In this document: one piece after another, positions 22,624-33,495 of the stretch
How positions within the stretch are numbered: position 1 is the stretch's first letter
Layout: each line of letters begins with the position of its first letter
The notes under the pieces: model-generated
Databases searched by the model: none
What the model saw: only the letters and a program-made list of their open reading frames with translations
What the model was told of the DNA's origin: nothing
Program-made: the position numbers and the translations under genes
Assembly (NCBI GenBank): GCA_014281115.1
Contig: JACONQ010000002.1
Location: forward strand, 2,728,001-2,792,000
Direction of reading: 5' to 3'
DNA: 64,000 bases
Source: Laburnicola sp. R22_1
Taxonomy: Eukaryota; Ascomycota; Dothideomycetes; Pleosporales; Didymosphaeriaceae

Positions 22624-25600
22624 TCAATACCCCCTCCTCCTCCTCCTCCCACTCTGCAAATGCACATCGCCGCCCCTCCCCTTCCCCCTCCTCTTCCTCA
22701 CCCTCTCCCCCACCGGCTTCCACTTCTCCCTCCCAAACTCCTCCCGAAACCAGCCCACCATATACTCCTCCACATGGCCCCTGACCCTCTCGCCGTCAAT
22801 CCCGCCAGGCATTTCCTCGCCGTGCATCAGAACCTCGCTCGCACCACCCGCAGCCGGGGCTGGCGTAGCAATCGCGCTCTCACTAAAATCCACCCGATCC
22901 TCCTGCATCTCGTCGACGATTTCCTTCTGCACCACCGACGCCGCATTCCGATCTTCCGTGTCTTCCACAGCCCCCATGAGCCGCGCATCCCCCAGAAGCC
23001 CCGCCTTTTCACCCAACACGCGATCCATAGCCGCGCCCGCTTCATCACCAAGAGGCACAGCAGCAGCCGCAGCGTCATCAAGCGCATCACGCCACGTAAC
23101 GCGATTAAAGGTATCAGTAGTAAAGTCCCCCTTTTGAATAATGACATCATCCAGCAGCCTCTTCTGATTACTCTTGCGCAAAATATTAGCCTCGATAGTG
23201 AACTCGCTCACGAATTTATAAATATGCACGTCTCTCGTTTGGCCGATGCGATGCGAGCGGTCCTGGCACTGCTTATCCATGGCGGGGTTCCAGTCGAGGT
23301 CGTAGAAGATGACGGTGTCAGCGCCCGTGAGGTTGATGCCGAGGCCGCCGGAGCGCGACGACAGGATGAAGCAGAGGATGCGGGCGTCGTTGTTGAAGCG
23401 GTCGGTTAGGATCTGGCGCTGTTCGACTTTGGTCGCGCCGTCGAGCCGGAGGTAGCGGTGGCCGTGGATGTTGAGGAATTGTTCGAGGATGTCGAGCACT
23501 TTGGTCATTTGGGTGAAGATGAGGGCGCGGTGGCCGCCCGTTTGGAGGGAGCGGAGGAGCGTGGCGAGGCGCTGCAGTTTGCCGCAGTCGTATTGTAGGA
23601 GGCGCTTGTCGGGGAAGGCAATCGACTGGCGGACGCGGGTTTCATGGAAAGGATCACGCTCGTGAGCCATTTCGGATGATCTTACAAGTTGTACACCGGT
23701 TTTGGATAGCGTCAGAGGAGCCAACTCCTCAGCTGCAACGGCAGGAGTGACGCAGGTAAAACGTGTGATTATCGGCTCTAGAGCTTCAGCCCGTTCTTCT
23801 AAGGTGGGTATCATGGACGTGAAAGTACCAATCTGCTGTTGGTGCCAAATCGAGGCAAGCGCTGGACGAAGGGGTCGGCGGAAACCCAACCTTCCGCGCC
23901 GACCCTGTTTGATCCCGACCACAGGCGGCAAGGACACGGGTGCATGTCCGAAAGGATTCGTCATCGGGTACTGCATGCCTGGGACAAATGCTGGATTAAA
24001 AGATGGCGGTGGAGGCTTGGTGGTGACTTCTTCTGGCTCGCAGGCACCAAATGCATAGTCCTCATAACTCATGGTGAGCCGATCAATCAACCCCTTTCCG
24101 TAGAGAGGAAGGAACTGGGTGCGCGAACGGGTGAGCCGGAGACATGTTCGAAGATGATCTCGAATAGCACTTCGTTCCCTGTTGGCCATGGCTACAAGGG
24201 TGGATTGCACCGTGGTAAAAGGCGCCTCCTGTTCAGTAGCTTGATTTATGCGACGCGTTTGGCGTTCAATGAGGTCCTCCAATGGTCGTGTGGCGCGAAT
24301 CTGCTGTGACCTTTTTGCCTGCAACATTGATGCCCGCTCTCGATGTGCAAAAACGAGATTCAAGGCATCCAAATTCACTTGTTTGGCTTCCAGTCCCTCG
24401 GACAGTCGTTTGCGTATGAGCAAATCTTTGATTTCAAACTGAGCAGCAACCGACCGTGGCATGGCCATGGAAGTAACAATAGCTCTCGTCTCGAAGAGAT
24501 CGGGGTGATTGCAAACCTTGCGCAGTGACATTAGGCAGTTGATAATGGACATGTAGTTGCCAGAGGATAGAATTTCCTTGGTCGATGCACGACCCATGAA
24601 CCCGTCATACAACTGTCGCTGACGTTTAGAGAGCTTGCAGTATACCACGTGCTCGTACTTTCCTGGCATTTGCTTCTCGACATCCGCCTTGAGTCTGCGC
24701 AAAAGATACGGCCTCAACACTTCGTGCAGCTTCTTCACAATCTTTTGAGCCTCTGCGTCGAGCTGCTGTCGTCCTTGCTCTAGGATTTGCGACGTCGGGT
24801 TCTTGAGGGCCATGGTAAACTCTTCCAAGCCAGCAATGCGACCCTCTCCTGCAAATCCCGCGGGCATCAAAAAGTAGAGCAACGACCAAAGCTCATCAAT
24901 GTTGTTTTGGAGGGGCGTACCCGTCAACAACAATCGTCGCTCCGTCCGCAGGTTCAGCATAGTCTGCCATCGTTGAGACTTGAAATTCTTGATATTGTGA
25001 GCCTCGTCCAGGATTAGGTATTGCCACGCGCGCATCTTGAATGCGGCTGCGTCTTGGAGGATGAGCTGATACGAAGTAATGACAACATTAATCATGTCTT
25101 TGCCTGTATTGCGCCAGCCAACACGCTTTCTCTTGCGCTCGGCAATGTCGCCATAGTAGGTCAGGATCTTGAAGCCGGGTAAAAACTTTTTAAACTCCAT
25201 CTCCCAATTCAGCATCACACTAGTGGGAACGACGACCAAGTGTGGTCCCCAATGTTCTCGGTTGACAGCAATGTACGCTAGCAGCGCTATTGTTTGAATG
25301 GTCTTGCCAAGACCCATCTCATCAGCCAGGATGCCATTTGTATCCGAATCGTAGAGATTGGCGAGCCAATCCAGGCCGCCATGTTGATACTCGCGAAGCG
25401 TGCCTCGTAGCAGAGACGGGATTTCCGTGCGTGGAGGTGACGATGTTTGGCGAGAGCGAGTTGGAACGATAGACTTTTCCGGGGCAACCTCGTCGATTGG
25501 ATCGGATTGGGAGCTTTCCACGGAAGGCGCAGGCTCAGGCACAATGCTGGCAGTGTCTCCGTTGGTATGGGGTTCATCTTCCACGTCGTGTGTTTTGCCG

Positions 25601-27708
25601 TTGGTCATCTGCTCATCGTTGCCCTCGGGCTTGTGGCCATTGCCGTTTATCATCTGATCATCGTCGTCTTCCGGGTCGTGTCCGTTGACGCCATTCACCG
25701 GTGCAGCATATACGCTGGCATCCCCCACTACCGTCCTAGCCGCCTGTTTCAATTCATTGATTTCACTCGGCGTCAAAAAGCCCATTACGCCGGCATCATC
25801 TGCTTCTTCCGAGTCAGACGCTGACTCTTCTTCATCTTCTTCTTCAGATCCTTCATCACTCGGCCATTCTTCACTGCCCGATTGGGATGCATCATCGCCC
25901 TCTGCCTCAGAGTCTAATAAGGCTTCGTCGACCTGGTCTAATTCGACTGTGGCAGGATCGATATAGTCTGGCTTCTGCTCGTCCTCGCTAGCATGATATC
26001 CATTTGTGTAGGCAAACTGATTCTCTGGTAGTTCATCGGCGTCCTCCATCTCAAGATCCGGGTCCGGCGTAGGATCTGGTGTCCCTCTATCGGCTTCATC
26101 TTCCTCTTCTTCCGGCCCGTCCTCTTCGCTAGAGCTGTCGTCTGGGAGATCCGGAAGCTGTTCGTATTTGGCGCGTAGTTGCTCGGCCGTCAGATTGGCG
26201 TCTTCGTCCTCCACGTGGCCGTCGTCACTTTCCGAATCAGAAGTCATTACGTCGTCCCCCTCTTCGCCTCCCGAGCTCTCAAAATCCCCGCCTTCGCCCT
26301 CGGTGTCGCGGTCGTCGCTGACAAAAGAAGACGCAGAATCCACGACATTGCGACCGAGAATCTCTTGAGCCTGGTTAAACATGTCATCCATGGCCTTGTG
26401 TCCGAGCTGGAGCTGCTCTTCCTCATATCTGGCCACGCGCTCCTTGTCAATTTCAGCCCTGACATTTGCCCACGTGTCTTTGACGTCCTTGACGAGCTGC
26501 TTGTACCGTATGAGCGCACGCTCTGCCTCTTCCTGGTCAATCTCATCCTGCGACTTGCGCTTGTACTTGTCCTTCCAGTATTCGTACGCTTCCCTTGCTA
26601 TCGTCTTGGCCATTTTCCGGTGATGTACTCTCTCTTCCCGGAGAAGCTTGTTAAAGTGCAATGCGTGCGCAACCACATGATGCCAGTGCCCATATTGCGG
26701 CGGCGGTTCCTCGGCCGGTTCAGGCTGGAATATGCTGCACCGTCCCAAGCTCAGCACGCCGCGCTCTGCAGCGTCGACAATCTGCAGCCGGCGATCCGCC
26801 TCCTCCTTGGCCTTGTCTTGCGTGACTCTCTGTGCTTCTTCCCCCTCCAGCGGGTCATCGTGGTGCAGCCAGTCGGCGAAGGAGGCATGTTTCGGCGCGG
26901 GCGGCATGTGGTGGGGATGGCGCTTGGGAGGATCGAGTTTGCGGAATCGTAGGCGGATGCGGGGGGCGGGGAGTGAGTAGTCGTGCTCGTCGACGGGGCT
27001 GTATTCATGGTCCGCGTGGGCCGCGTCGGCTGCGGGCGTGCTCCACGAGCCGTCGTCTACGTCATCTGTAGAGGTCTGAGTAGCTCTGCGAGCCCGTCCC
27101 GAGCGCCTTCGCCCACGCTCCGGAGACGTGTTTGTGTTTACCACGGCAGGCGACGTGGGCGACGTGGCAGCCGGTTTCCTCTGCCGCTCCGACTTGGGTG
27201 CTGCCGACTGCAACGGGCGCGCCGCAGCCTTTTTCGTGCCTGGCGGCGCGGCCCGGGGCTTCGAAGACGAAGCAGAGGTCGAGCTCTGCTTGCTGCTGCT
27301 CTTGGACGCGCCATTCGTCTGTGTGCCCTTGGCCACACGGCGCGCGCTCTTCTTGACGACGGGCTCAGGCGGCGGCGGCTCCCGGTTCACGCGCGACGAC
27401 TTTCTGACGCCATTATCGAATATCGTCGTCGGCCCGTCGGCCACAAAGGACTTCCAGGGCGGGGACACGGCGCGTGAGAGGGATCGGCTCGGCGTGTGGT
27501 CGTCGTCGAGCTTGCGCCGCTTGGCTGGCCGCGTCGCGGCGGGTGCGGCATCGCCATTCGGCTCCACGGCCGCGTCCGCTGCTTTTAAGGCGGTTACATG
27601 CTCGTCGTCTGCCGTCTGCACGTCCACGTCCACGTTCACGTCCACGTCCGGGGTCGCGGCGGGGTCGTCGTGGGCGTGGGCCGGCTCCGTGGCCATCAGA
27701 AACACCAC
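22624..27708 (-). CDS. SWR1: Swr1-type SNF2 chromatin-remodelling ATPase
   Basis: A single uninterrupted 1,694-residue frame. Swr1 is the motor of the SWR1 complex, which swaps nucleosomal H2A for H2A.Z in the nucleus. Order of domains: disordered basic N terminus (1-330), HSA domain (about 335-400, the actin/Arp-binding helix), a very acidic stretch (about 460-650, a likely histone-binding region), SNF2 ATPase lobe 1 from about 765 with Walker A LADEMGLGKT (about 795) and the DEAH box, a split between lobes containing the long family insert, and lobe 2 with DRSHRIGQTRDV near 1,482. The split-ATPase layout separates it from Snf2 and Chd1; INO80 is the nearest alternative, but the HSA-acidic-ATPase order and LADEMGLGKT context fit Swr1 best. 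A start at Met5 is also possible. The 3' end faces the RIP block about 190 bp away. Confidence 0.93.
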   Translation of the reverse strand: MVFLMATEPAHAHDDPAATPDVDVNVDVDVQTADDEHVTALKAADAAVEPNGDAAPAATRPAKRRKLDDDHTPSRSLSRAVSPPWKSFVADGPTTIFDNGVRKSSRVNREPPPPEPVVKKSARRVAKGTQTNGASKSSSKQSSTSASSSKPRAAPPGTKKAAARPLQSAAPKSERQRKPAATSPTSPAVVNTNTSPERGRRRSGRARRATQTSTDDVDDGSWSTPAADAAHADHEYSPVDEHDYSLPAPRIRLRFRKLDPPKRHPHHMPPAPKHASFADWLHHDDPLEGEEAQRVTQDKAKEEADRRLQIVDAAERGVLSLGRCSIFQPEPAEEPPPQYGHWHHVVAHALHFNKLLREERVHHRKMAKTIAREAYEYWKDKYKRKSQDEIDQEEAERALIRYKQLVKDVKDTWANVRAEIDKERVARYEEEQLQLGHKAMDDMFNQAQEILGRNVVDSASSFVSDDRDTEGEGGDFESSGGEEGDDVMTSDSESDDGHVEDEDANLTAEQLRAKYEQLPDLPDDSSSEEDGPEEEEDEADRGTPDPTPDPDLEMEDADELPENQFAYTNGYHASEDEQKPDYIDPATVELDQVDEALLDSEAEGDDASQSGSEEWPSDEGSEEEDEEESASDSEEADDAGVMGFLTPSEINELKQAARTVVGDASVYAAPVNGVNGHDPEDDDDQMINGNGHKPEGNDEQMTNGKTHDVEDEPHTNGDTASIVPEPAPSVESSQSDPIDEVAPEKSIVPTRSRQTSSPPRTEIPSLLRGTLREYQHGGLDWLANLYDSDTNGILADEMGLGKTIQTIALLAYIAVNREHWGPHLVVVPTSVMLNWEMEFKKFLPGFKILTYYGDIAERKRKRVGWRNTGKDMINVVITSYQLILQDAAAFKMRAWQYLILDEAHNIKNFKSQRWQTMLNLRTERRLLLTGTPLQNNIDELWSLLYFLMPAGFAGEGRIAGLEEFTMALKNPTSQILEQGRQQLDAEAQKIVKKLHEVLRPYLLRRLKADVEKQMPGKYEHVVYCKLSKRQRQLYDGFMGRASTKEILSSGNYMSIINCLMSLRKVCNHPDLFETRAIVTSMAMPRSVAAQFEIKDLLIRKRLSEGLEAKQVNLDALNLVFAHRERASMLQAKRSQQIRATRPLEDLIERQTRRINQATEQEAPFTTVQSTLVAMANRERSAIRDHLRTCLRLTRSRTQFLPLYGKGLIDRLTMSYEDYAFGACEPEEVTTKPPPPSFNPAFVPGMQYPMTNPFGHAPVSLPPVVGIKQGRRGRLGFRRPLRPALASIWHQQQIGTFTSMIPTLEERAEALEPIITRFTCVTPAVAAEELAPLTLSKTGVQLVRSSEMAHERDPFHETRVRQSIAFPDKRLLQYDCGKLQRLATLLRSLQTGGHRALIFTQMTKVLDILEQFLNIHGHRYLRLDGATKVEQRQILTDRFNNDARILCFILSSRSGGLGINLTGADTVIFYDLDWNPAMDKQCQDRSHRIGQTRDVHIYKFVSEFTIEANILRKSNQKRLLDDVIIQKGDFTTDTFNRVTWRDALDDAAAAAVPLGDEAGAAMDRVLGEKAGLLGDARLMGAVEDTEDRNAASVVQKEIVDEMQEDRVDFSESAIATPAPAAGGASEVLMHGEEMPGGIDGERVRGHVEEYMVGWFREEFGREKWKPVGERVRKRRGKGRGGDVHLQSGRRRRRGY

Positions 27709-28207
27709 CGCGCGCCGCCCGGAATCCGCATGAAGCGGCCCAAATTCCGTGTCGCACGATCAGCACGGGTCTGGAGACGTCGCTGGCGTGGTCGGATGCG
27801 TGCTGGCAGCCCTGGATCGCGCTGTGCGGGCTGGAATGCGCTGTGGACGGTGTCGTGGGTGATTCCGAAAAGATGCTGGCCGCTCGCCGCTGCCTTGAAC
27901 CGATCGAGTCTAGCTGGACCGAGTCTAGCCTGGGTCGATCCTGCATCGTTCCACGTCGTTCTTTCTGTGCTCGTAAACTGCCATCCCGCGTAACCTTGGA
28001 ACGTTGAGGTGCACGTGGGTTGATTTTATTCCATTCGGAATTAGAATTCGAAATAGGTGCTTCACGAATTCCATACAGACATGACAACGCGAACAACTCG
28101 TCGTTGGAAGCCACCGCAGCCTATACAGATGGCACCGCCACCGAGTGTAATCATCATAAACACCGCGGTCGTTCAACGCGTCACCAAAGGTAGCCCACGC
28201 GTACCCA
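27709..28207. other. Intergenic, SWR1 promoter side
   Basis: About 500 bp between the start of SWR1 and the stop of the next minus-strand gene. GC is moderate. No conserved gene or RNA was recognised; short open frames here overlap the SWR1 start on the wrong strand or lack any family signature. Confidence 0.6.
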
Positions 28208-29479
28208 TCAACGGAGCACGTAGTTGGCGCCTTCCTGCACCACCTCATCCACCCACCCATTCAGTCTGAACGCGTCACCCACCCATCCCCACGCCCGCGG
28301 CTCTCTCAACACTCTCCTCGCAATCTCCCTACTGTACTCCTCGGTACTCAAGCCTACGAGCTCCCGCGCCTGCCGCATCTCGACGAGCTCGTGATCCAAC
28401 GTAGTGCCGAACGTGGCCATTTCGTCTAGAGCGTCACGCCGTGCCTGCTCCCGAAGCCAGCTTTGGTAGTAGTCGATGAGCTCGGGTGACTCTCGTTGAA
28501 GCACCTCCGGGTGATGTTCGAATCCATGGTTGGCACATTGGTTGCATGGTAGCGGCTGGAATGGGACCATGCGAGGCTGATGCCGTGGGATTTCCCGAGT
28601 CCGACGGTAGTCCAGGCCTGTACGGAAACGCTCACGACCAGCCGTGAAGATACCCGGAAGTTGGCGGCCGCGGGTGATGATCTCATAAGTGTCTGCGATT
28701 TCGCCGAGATCCCTAATGCCAGTGTCAATACGGCATGTCATACGTGCCATGACTGAGCCGGGGGTAGCTAGCCTGTAGTACTGGACCGCTCGCCGACGGC
28801 GTTGCGGCGATGGACTGGGGGAATTGCGCCGAACCGGCTCGGAAGACTCATCAAGCTGTCTGCTGGTCGGGGGCTGCCGTAGTTGCAACACCCAAGGTTC
28901 CTGCGCCCTGGAAAAGGACTCTTCAGACTGACTGCTGGTCGGAGGCTGCCGTGGTTGTCTCACGGGAAACTCTAGCTCCCAAGGTTCCTCCTCCTCTAAC
29001 CGCTCCACCTCATACCCCTCATCCTCATCCCCCTCATCCTCATCCCCCTCATCCTCATCCCCCTCATCCTCATCCCCCTCATCCTCATCCCCCTCATCCT
29101 CATCCCCCTCATCCTCATCCCCCTCATCCTCATCCCCCTCATCCTCATCCCCCTCATCCTCATCCCCCTCATCCTCATCCTCATCCCCCTCATCCTCATC
29201 CCCCTCATCCTCATCCCCCTCATCCTCATCCTCGCCGTCCCAACCATCAACAGTCAAATAGTCGTCGTCGTTGCCATAATCCACATTATCATCCAAGTTG
29301 TCCCGGTCGTGCTCGTCCTGCAGGTTGGAAGCCTCCCATTGCCAGTTCAGGAAATACGGGCGCGGGCTGTAATAATATGGAGTTCGGCTGGCTGCTTCGT
29401 CATCGGCATGAGCAGGCATCTCAACCTCAAAGATATAACTCATTGTTGGATCGGGAGAGCGCTGTGGTTCAGCTTGCAC
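28208..29479 (-). CDS. Hypothetical protein with acidic DEDEG repeat tract
   Basis: A 423-residue single-exon frame; a start at Met13 (29,443) is equally possible. I do not recognise the family. The N terminus is acidic and Tyr-rich, followed by a DEDEG pentapeptide tract (about residues 82-156) encoded by a perfect 15-bp minisatellite. The second half is a normal-composition, probably helical domain with a CNQC motif (near 310) and many Arg/Glu. No signal peptide or membrane segment is seen. The non-repeat half has ordinary amino-acid use and an open frame of over 200 codons, which supports a real gene. The repeat looks prone to length change between strains. Confidence 0.6.
   Translation of the reverse strand: MQAEPQRSPDPTMSYIFEVEMPAHADDEAASRTPYYYSPRPYFLNWQWEASNLQDEHDRDNLDDNVDYGNDDDYLTVDGWDGEDEDEGDEDEGDEDEGDEDEDEGDEDEGDEDEGDEDEGDEDEGDEDEGDEDEGDEDEGDEDEGDEDEGDEDEGYEVERLEEEEPWELEFPVRQPRQPPTSSQSEESFSRAQEPWVLQLRQPPTSRQLDESSEPVRRNSPSPSPQRRRRAVQYYRLATPGSVMARMTCRIDTGIRDLGEIADTYEIITRGRQLPGIFTAGRERFRTGLDYRRTREIPRHQPRMVPFQPLPCNQCANHGFEHHPEVLQRESPELIDYYQSWLREQARRDALDEMATFGTTLDHELVEMRQARELVGLSTEEYSREIARRVLREPRAWGWVGDAFRLNGWVDEVVQEGANYVLR
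29016..29231. repeat. Perfect 15-bp coding minisatellite
   Basis: Eleven identical copies of CCCTCATCCTCATCC (29,016-29,180), a 6-bp TCATCC insert (29,181-29,186), then three more identical copies (29,187-29,231). Fifteen and six are multiples of three, so the host frame is preserved. Sequence identity among units implies recent expansion or ongoing homogenisation. Confidence 0.95.
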
Positions 29480-32226
29480 GGGCCGTACGAGCGTGCAGTT
29501 ACCTCTACGCAGGTCCCGCTGTCCTGCGGAATGGAATAGCGAAATTGATGTGCTTAAACGAGCGGGTCGAATACGCTATGCGCTAGGTATGACATGGGGA
29601 AGAGATGTGGAGATGTGGAGACGTGGTAGCGATGTGAGCGGGAACGATGAAAAGCGACCGACAAGGAAAAGCGGCCGGGTGTCTGATGTTTTGGTGCATC
29701 TTGTCAGGTGCAATTCCTCAGTGGGGGTGCTTGCGCTTTCCATATGGGTATCTGGCGGAGGAGCATCTGAGCATCTGAGTGCAACGACCATAGATGGAGA
29801 AATTCAGCCGGTTAGTGTTCTTGGAACTGTGCAGTAGGGAGTGTCCTGCAAATGCAAACCATCTAGAAACAACCTGGATTAGTACTGTAGTAAGTTCAGG
29901 ATCATTGGCGCTTCAACGAGCGGTTCATGGCGTTTGGAATACTCCTTCCATGTGCATGTAGTGAGGTCGTGTCTTGGTCGGATGGCGCTGCTCGGAGGTC
30001 GGGTAAGAGCGAGTCACGGGAAGCAGGTGCTCCCGGCCTCTAGTGATTGAAACGATCATCATTAATTGTAAATACGGCGAATACCATCTACAGACATAAG
30101 GAGTCAACTTATTCGTATTGGTGATGGGGGAGTGACGGTGTCGACAATGCGAGGAAGAGAAGACGTTGAAGATGAGCGGGGCGGTGGGCCAGCGGAAGGT
30201 TAAGCCGAATCAACAACCGTCCTCAAGTGAGATGACATCTACCTACAACCAAGTCTGAACTACCAACAGAGATTTTGACATTGATAAATCCTTTCACATA
30301 CAAGAAGTTCGAATCTCTCACCACGTCCCAAACGCATACGTTGAACTGTTTGATGGAGCAAAGGGTATGTACTTTGCACAGCTCTCAAGATCACCATTGG
30401 TGACAGCATACAGCTTCGTCGGCAGCCAACAGACTCTGGGAGAAGGTATTATCCAGCCCAAACTCCTCTTAAGCCATTCTCCGACCTGGTCTACACCAGC
30501 GATTGATGCATGCCCCTGCCGAGCTTCAGGACGTGTCAACCGACAGCAACTCCTTCTTCCTCAACGTGCCAGCATCGCCAGCAACGCCAATGAAAAAAAA
30601 TGATGGGCTATGACGGACGCCCCAGCCTCGCGTCGCGTGATGAGTCTCTCCGGCCATAGTCGGCTCGACAATCCGAACCCCACAGACTCTCTCCCCATCA
30701 GATAACCAATGGTATGCCCCCAGTAACCAATAGTATTCCCGCACACCAGCGGCGTATGCATTGCAGCCATGGACTTTTCAGCCTATCGGGGAGTGACTTT
30801 CCCATATCGCAGGTTTCTGCCGCCAATGAGTAATCCATACTGGCCGAAGCAGAGCAGGAAACACAATGACGTGAGGCTCTTAGAGTGACACCGCTCAAGA
30901 AGAGACAAATGCCAATACCTTGCATACGTTGATCGCGCTGTTTGCACCTTTAATTAGGACCCGGCTCAACGCCTTACCTCTCGGGGCAGTGCGAACTTTA
31001 GCCGTTGCCTTGCGTCGTCTCGGGGCTGAGCAGCCTTGCATCGCGGGCTTGCGACGGCAACGGCGCGTATACGACTCGGGGCTCCGGTGCCTTGCATCGC
31101 GGGCTTGAGGAGCTTTGCGTCCCTGGTCAGTGTGGCTCAGTGCTGAGTCCATACGTACCCAGTATCGCTCACGCGGAGAGCGGGCCATGCGAGTCCACTC
31201 GCGACGACTGCAACTATCGACGACAGCAAGTATCGCTCAGGTGCAACTCACCCGCACGTCGAGCGCGGCTGCAATCCGCGGAGGAAGAAAAGAGTTGCAG
31301 AAGAAGAGGCAGGCAAAGAGTAGGAACAAGAGGTGGGTGGGCGAGAAGTTGCAGAAGGTGAGGAGGTGAGCAGACGGGCGAGATTTATAGCAGTGGGCGG
31401 AGAAAAGTATCTGCGGTTGTGGCCCGGGCGTCTTGGCGCGGAGGGCGGTGGTACGGTGAAGGGAGTTAAAGGGAGTGAAGGGGAGTGAAGGGAGTTAAGG
31501 GAGTTAAGGGGAGTGAAAGGGAGGTCACGAGCACGGGGATTGCGAGGCGGGTGGGTGCCGAGTTGAGCAGCGCGCGAGAAGAGGAGGGTATTTTATTAGT
31601 ACAAGAGGCTGGCTGGGCATTGGGGATATCAGGAGTGGTATATGCCTGTGGGAGGTTTTGTTTGTTATGGGCATGCAGGAGGCTCACCCTGTGTGGGAGG
31701 GATCCTGGAGTCTTACTTCGTGTAAATGGCTCGACTAGGCAGTGTTTTCACTGGCAGTACGCCTACAACAAAAAATTGCAAGAAAGCCCTAAATTGAGCA
31801 AAGTAGATGTGCACGTCAAACATGGTTGTCAGGCGCCTTCGACCTTTTTGGTGGCGTACGCCAGCCACGTACACCAAGCGACAACAAATCGCACCACCAC
31901 ACTATACATTTACATACTAACCACGCCCATACAACCAAACGCAACCACTATAGCCTCCATTCCCTGCATGTATGTATACCTAGTAGTTCTAAAATCACAA
32001 CCATGTACCAACACCCAGGCACTAACAACAATTAAGCAACCCCGTCGCTAGAATACCCGCCCACACGAATCCAATCCTAAAACGCCTACGTAGGTACCCC
32101 CCAAAACCCAGTTCGGTCCCATGCAACGCTAGATTAACATTAAGTAGAGGAAACATCACTCGGCTTTTTGGCTCACGGTAAAACGCTGTTGAGGGAACGC
32201 CGCAAGGTGCCAGATTAACATAGACA
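29480..32226. other. 2.7 kb without a recognisable gene
   Basis: Open frames here are short, overlap each other and lack any domain or splice-linked continuation. Two 33-bp direct repeats (31,019-31,051 and 31,075-31,107) share CTCGGGGCT and GCCTTGCATCGCGGGCTTG. A purine-rich GGGAGTGAAG/GGGAGTTAAG run occupies about 31,458-31,525. The stretch may hold promoters, untranslated regions or a noncoding transcript; none can be shown. Confidence 0.6.
31019..31107. repeat. Pair of 33-bp direct repeats
   Basis: CTCGGGGCT, a variable 5-base spacer, then GCCTTGCATCGCGGGCTTG occur twice, 56 bp apart. A weaker third copy of the CTCGGGGC part lies at about 30,979. The segment is GC-rich and may fold as RNA. 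Confidence 0.75.
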
Positions 32227-33495
32227 TCAGACCTTAGTAACAGCCTTAGCAGGCGACATATAAATACGCTCCTCGCTCGTCGCACTAAACGCGCTCTCGA
32301 CATCACACTCCTGATTCACCGGATTCCCCCTTAACGCCGCACTCCCTAAATCAAACCTCTGCACCGCTCTCGACGCCTCACTATCACTCGTCGATGTTCC
32401 CGGCGCCGGAATCGTAGCCCCGATCTTCCCCGCGCTGCAAGACGAGTGCGAGCCGGCGTCCCTCTCCGCGGTACTTGGGCCCCTGCAGTGCCGCACGAGG
32501 ACTCTCAGCGGGGGAATCGACGCACACCAGATGCCGAGGTTGAACTCGACCATGGACCAGGTGTTTATTACGACGGCGTCGTATAATCCGTCGCGGGTGC
32601 GGATAAGGCGGCAGATTGCGTGGAGGCGGAGGATGGAGGCAATGGTTGCGATTGTGCCGAGGCTGAAGATGAGGACGAGGCCGAGTTTTTCGCAGCGGGG
32701 GCGGTGGAGGCTGAGGAGGGTGCGGATGGGGAGGGCGAGGATCCAGGCGTCGGTCAGGATGTGGATTGCGCTTATTGCTGGGGGGTGTTAATGCGGGGGC
32801 GGAAGTGTGTGTGGGAGGGAGCGGGGCGCACTGTACAAGTAGGCGGTGATGTTTATGCAGGTTCCTTGTCTGGGACCGGTGATGTCCCACAAGACGTGGA
32901 GGGGGATGCATTCCGTGAAGGTGACGATGATGCAGATGACGCAGAATGTGACGAGGACGTAGATTGTGCCTTTGCAGAGGCGTGCGAAGCTGTTCTCCAC
33001 GGCTACCGTTTGTCTCAGTCATAATCACAAGCTTGGGGTGGCTGCTACGTACCTATACGCAGATAGAAGAAGAGAATGGAGACCTTGATACAGCAAGCCA
33101 CAATGTAGAACATGACCTGGATTGGCAGTGAAGTCAGGACGAGGATTTTTATTTGAGAGGGTAGCAAGTCCCTTGTGGGGTAGCCCATGCCGTTCTCATG
33201 CCGGACCCAGAGAACGATGGAATAACCGATGGTGAAAACCTATACGCTCAGTCCATGACTCCAAGCAAAGGATGATAAGATTACCAAAGCAGCGATCATG
33301 CAAGAATCATCTTTCCCAAAGCTGCGTAGCATACGTGTGCGGACATATGTACGAAGTGCGACGATAAAAACTACGTTCGTGTCAGTATCTTCATCGAGTT
33401 CGCTCGTAATGCGTTTGCTTACTGGAAACAGTGGTGAATGAAGTTGTAATGGCTATGCAAGCGACCTGCCGCGCTTGTCCTTGCCTGACAGCCAT
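32227..33495 (-). CDS. SAT4/rhodopsin-domain seven-helix membrane protein
   Basis: Five exons on the minus strand: 33,495-33,423, 33,370-33,285, 33,239-33,053, 33,002-32,832 and 32,777-32,227, giving 355 residues with consistent phases and GT-AG introns of 45-54 bp. The protein has seven likely membrane helices. Family marks are the GMGYPTRDL-like extracellular loop, the central FYLRIAVE turn, a CINITAYLY...ILTDAWILALPI stretch, and NTWSMVEFNLGIWCASIPPLR in the last helix. This fits the fungal rhodopsin-like domain family (SAT4/Pth11-related), found at the plasma membrane and sometimes linked to sensing or secondary metabolism. Ligand and role are unknown. The C-terminal tail (about 85 residues) is Ser-rich and cytosolic. 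No biosynthetic cluster surrounds it. Confidence 0.85.

Noticed and set aside
22570..23409. 279-codon open frame on the plus strand
   Set aside because: It is the antisense shadow of the SWR1 C-terminal region and has a simple Pro-rich start with no family features.
26179..26952. 257-codon open frame on the plus strand
   Set aside because: It lies wholly inside SWR1 on the opposite strand; the SWR1 frame has recognised domains and this one has none.
28810..29586. 258-codon plus-strand frame with a His/Pro repeat
   Set aside because: It is the other strand of the 15-bp minisatellite, which is open in several frames because its unit has no stops.
30895..31369. Small genes on either strand near 31 kb
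   Set aside because: Overlapping short frames on both strands in GC-rich DNA, no start context, splice sites or domain.
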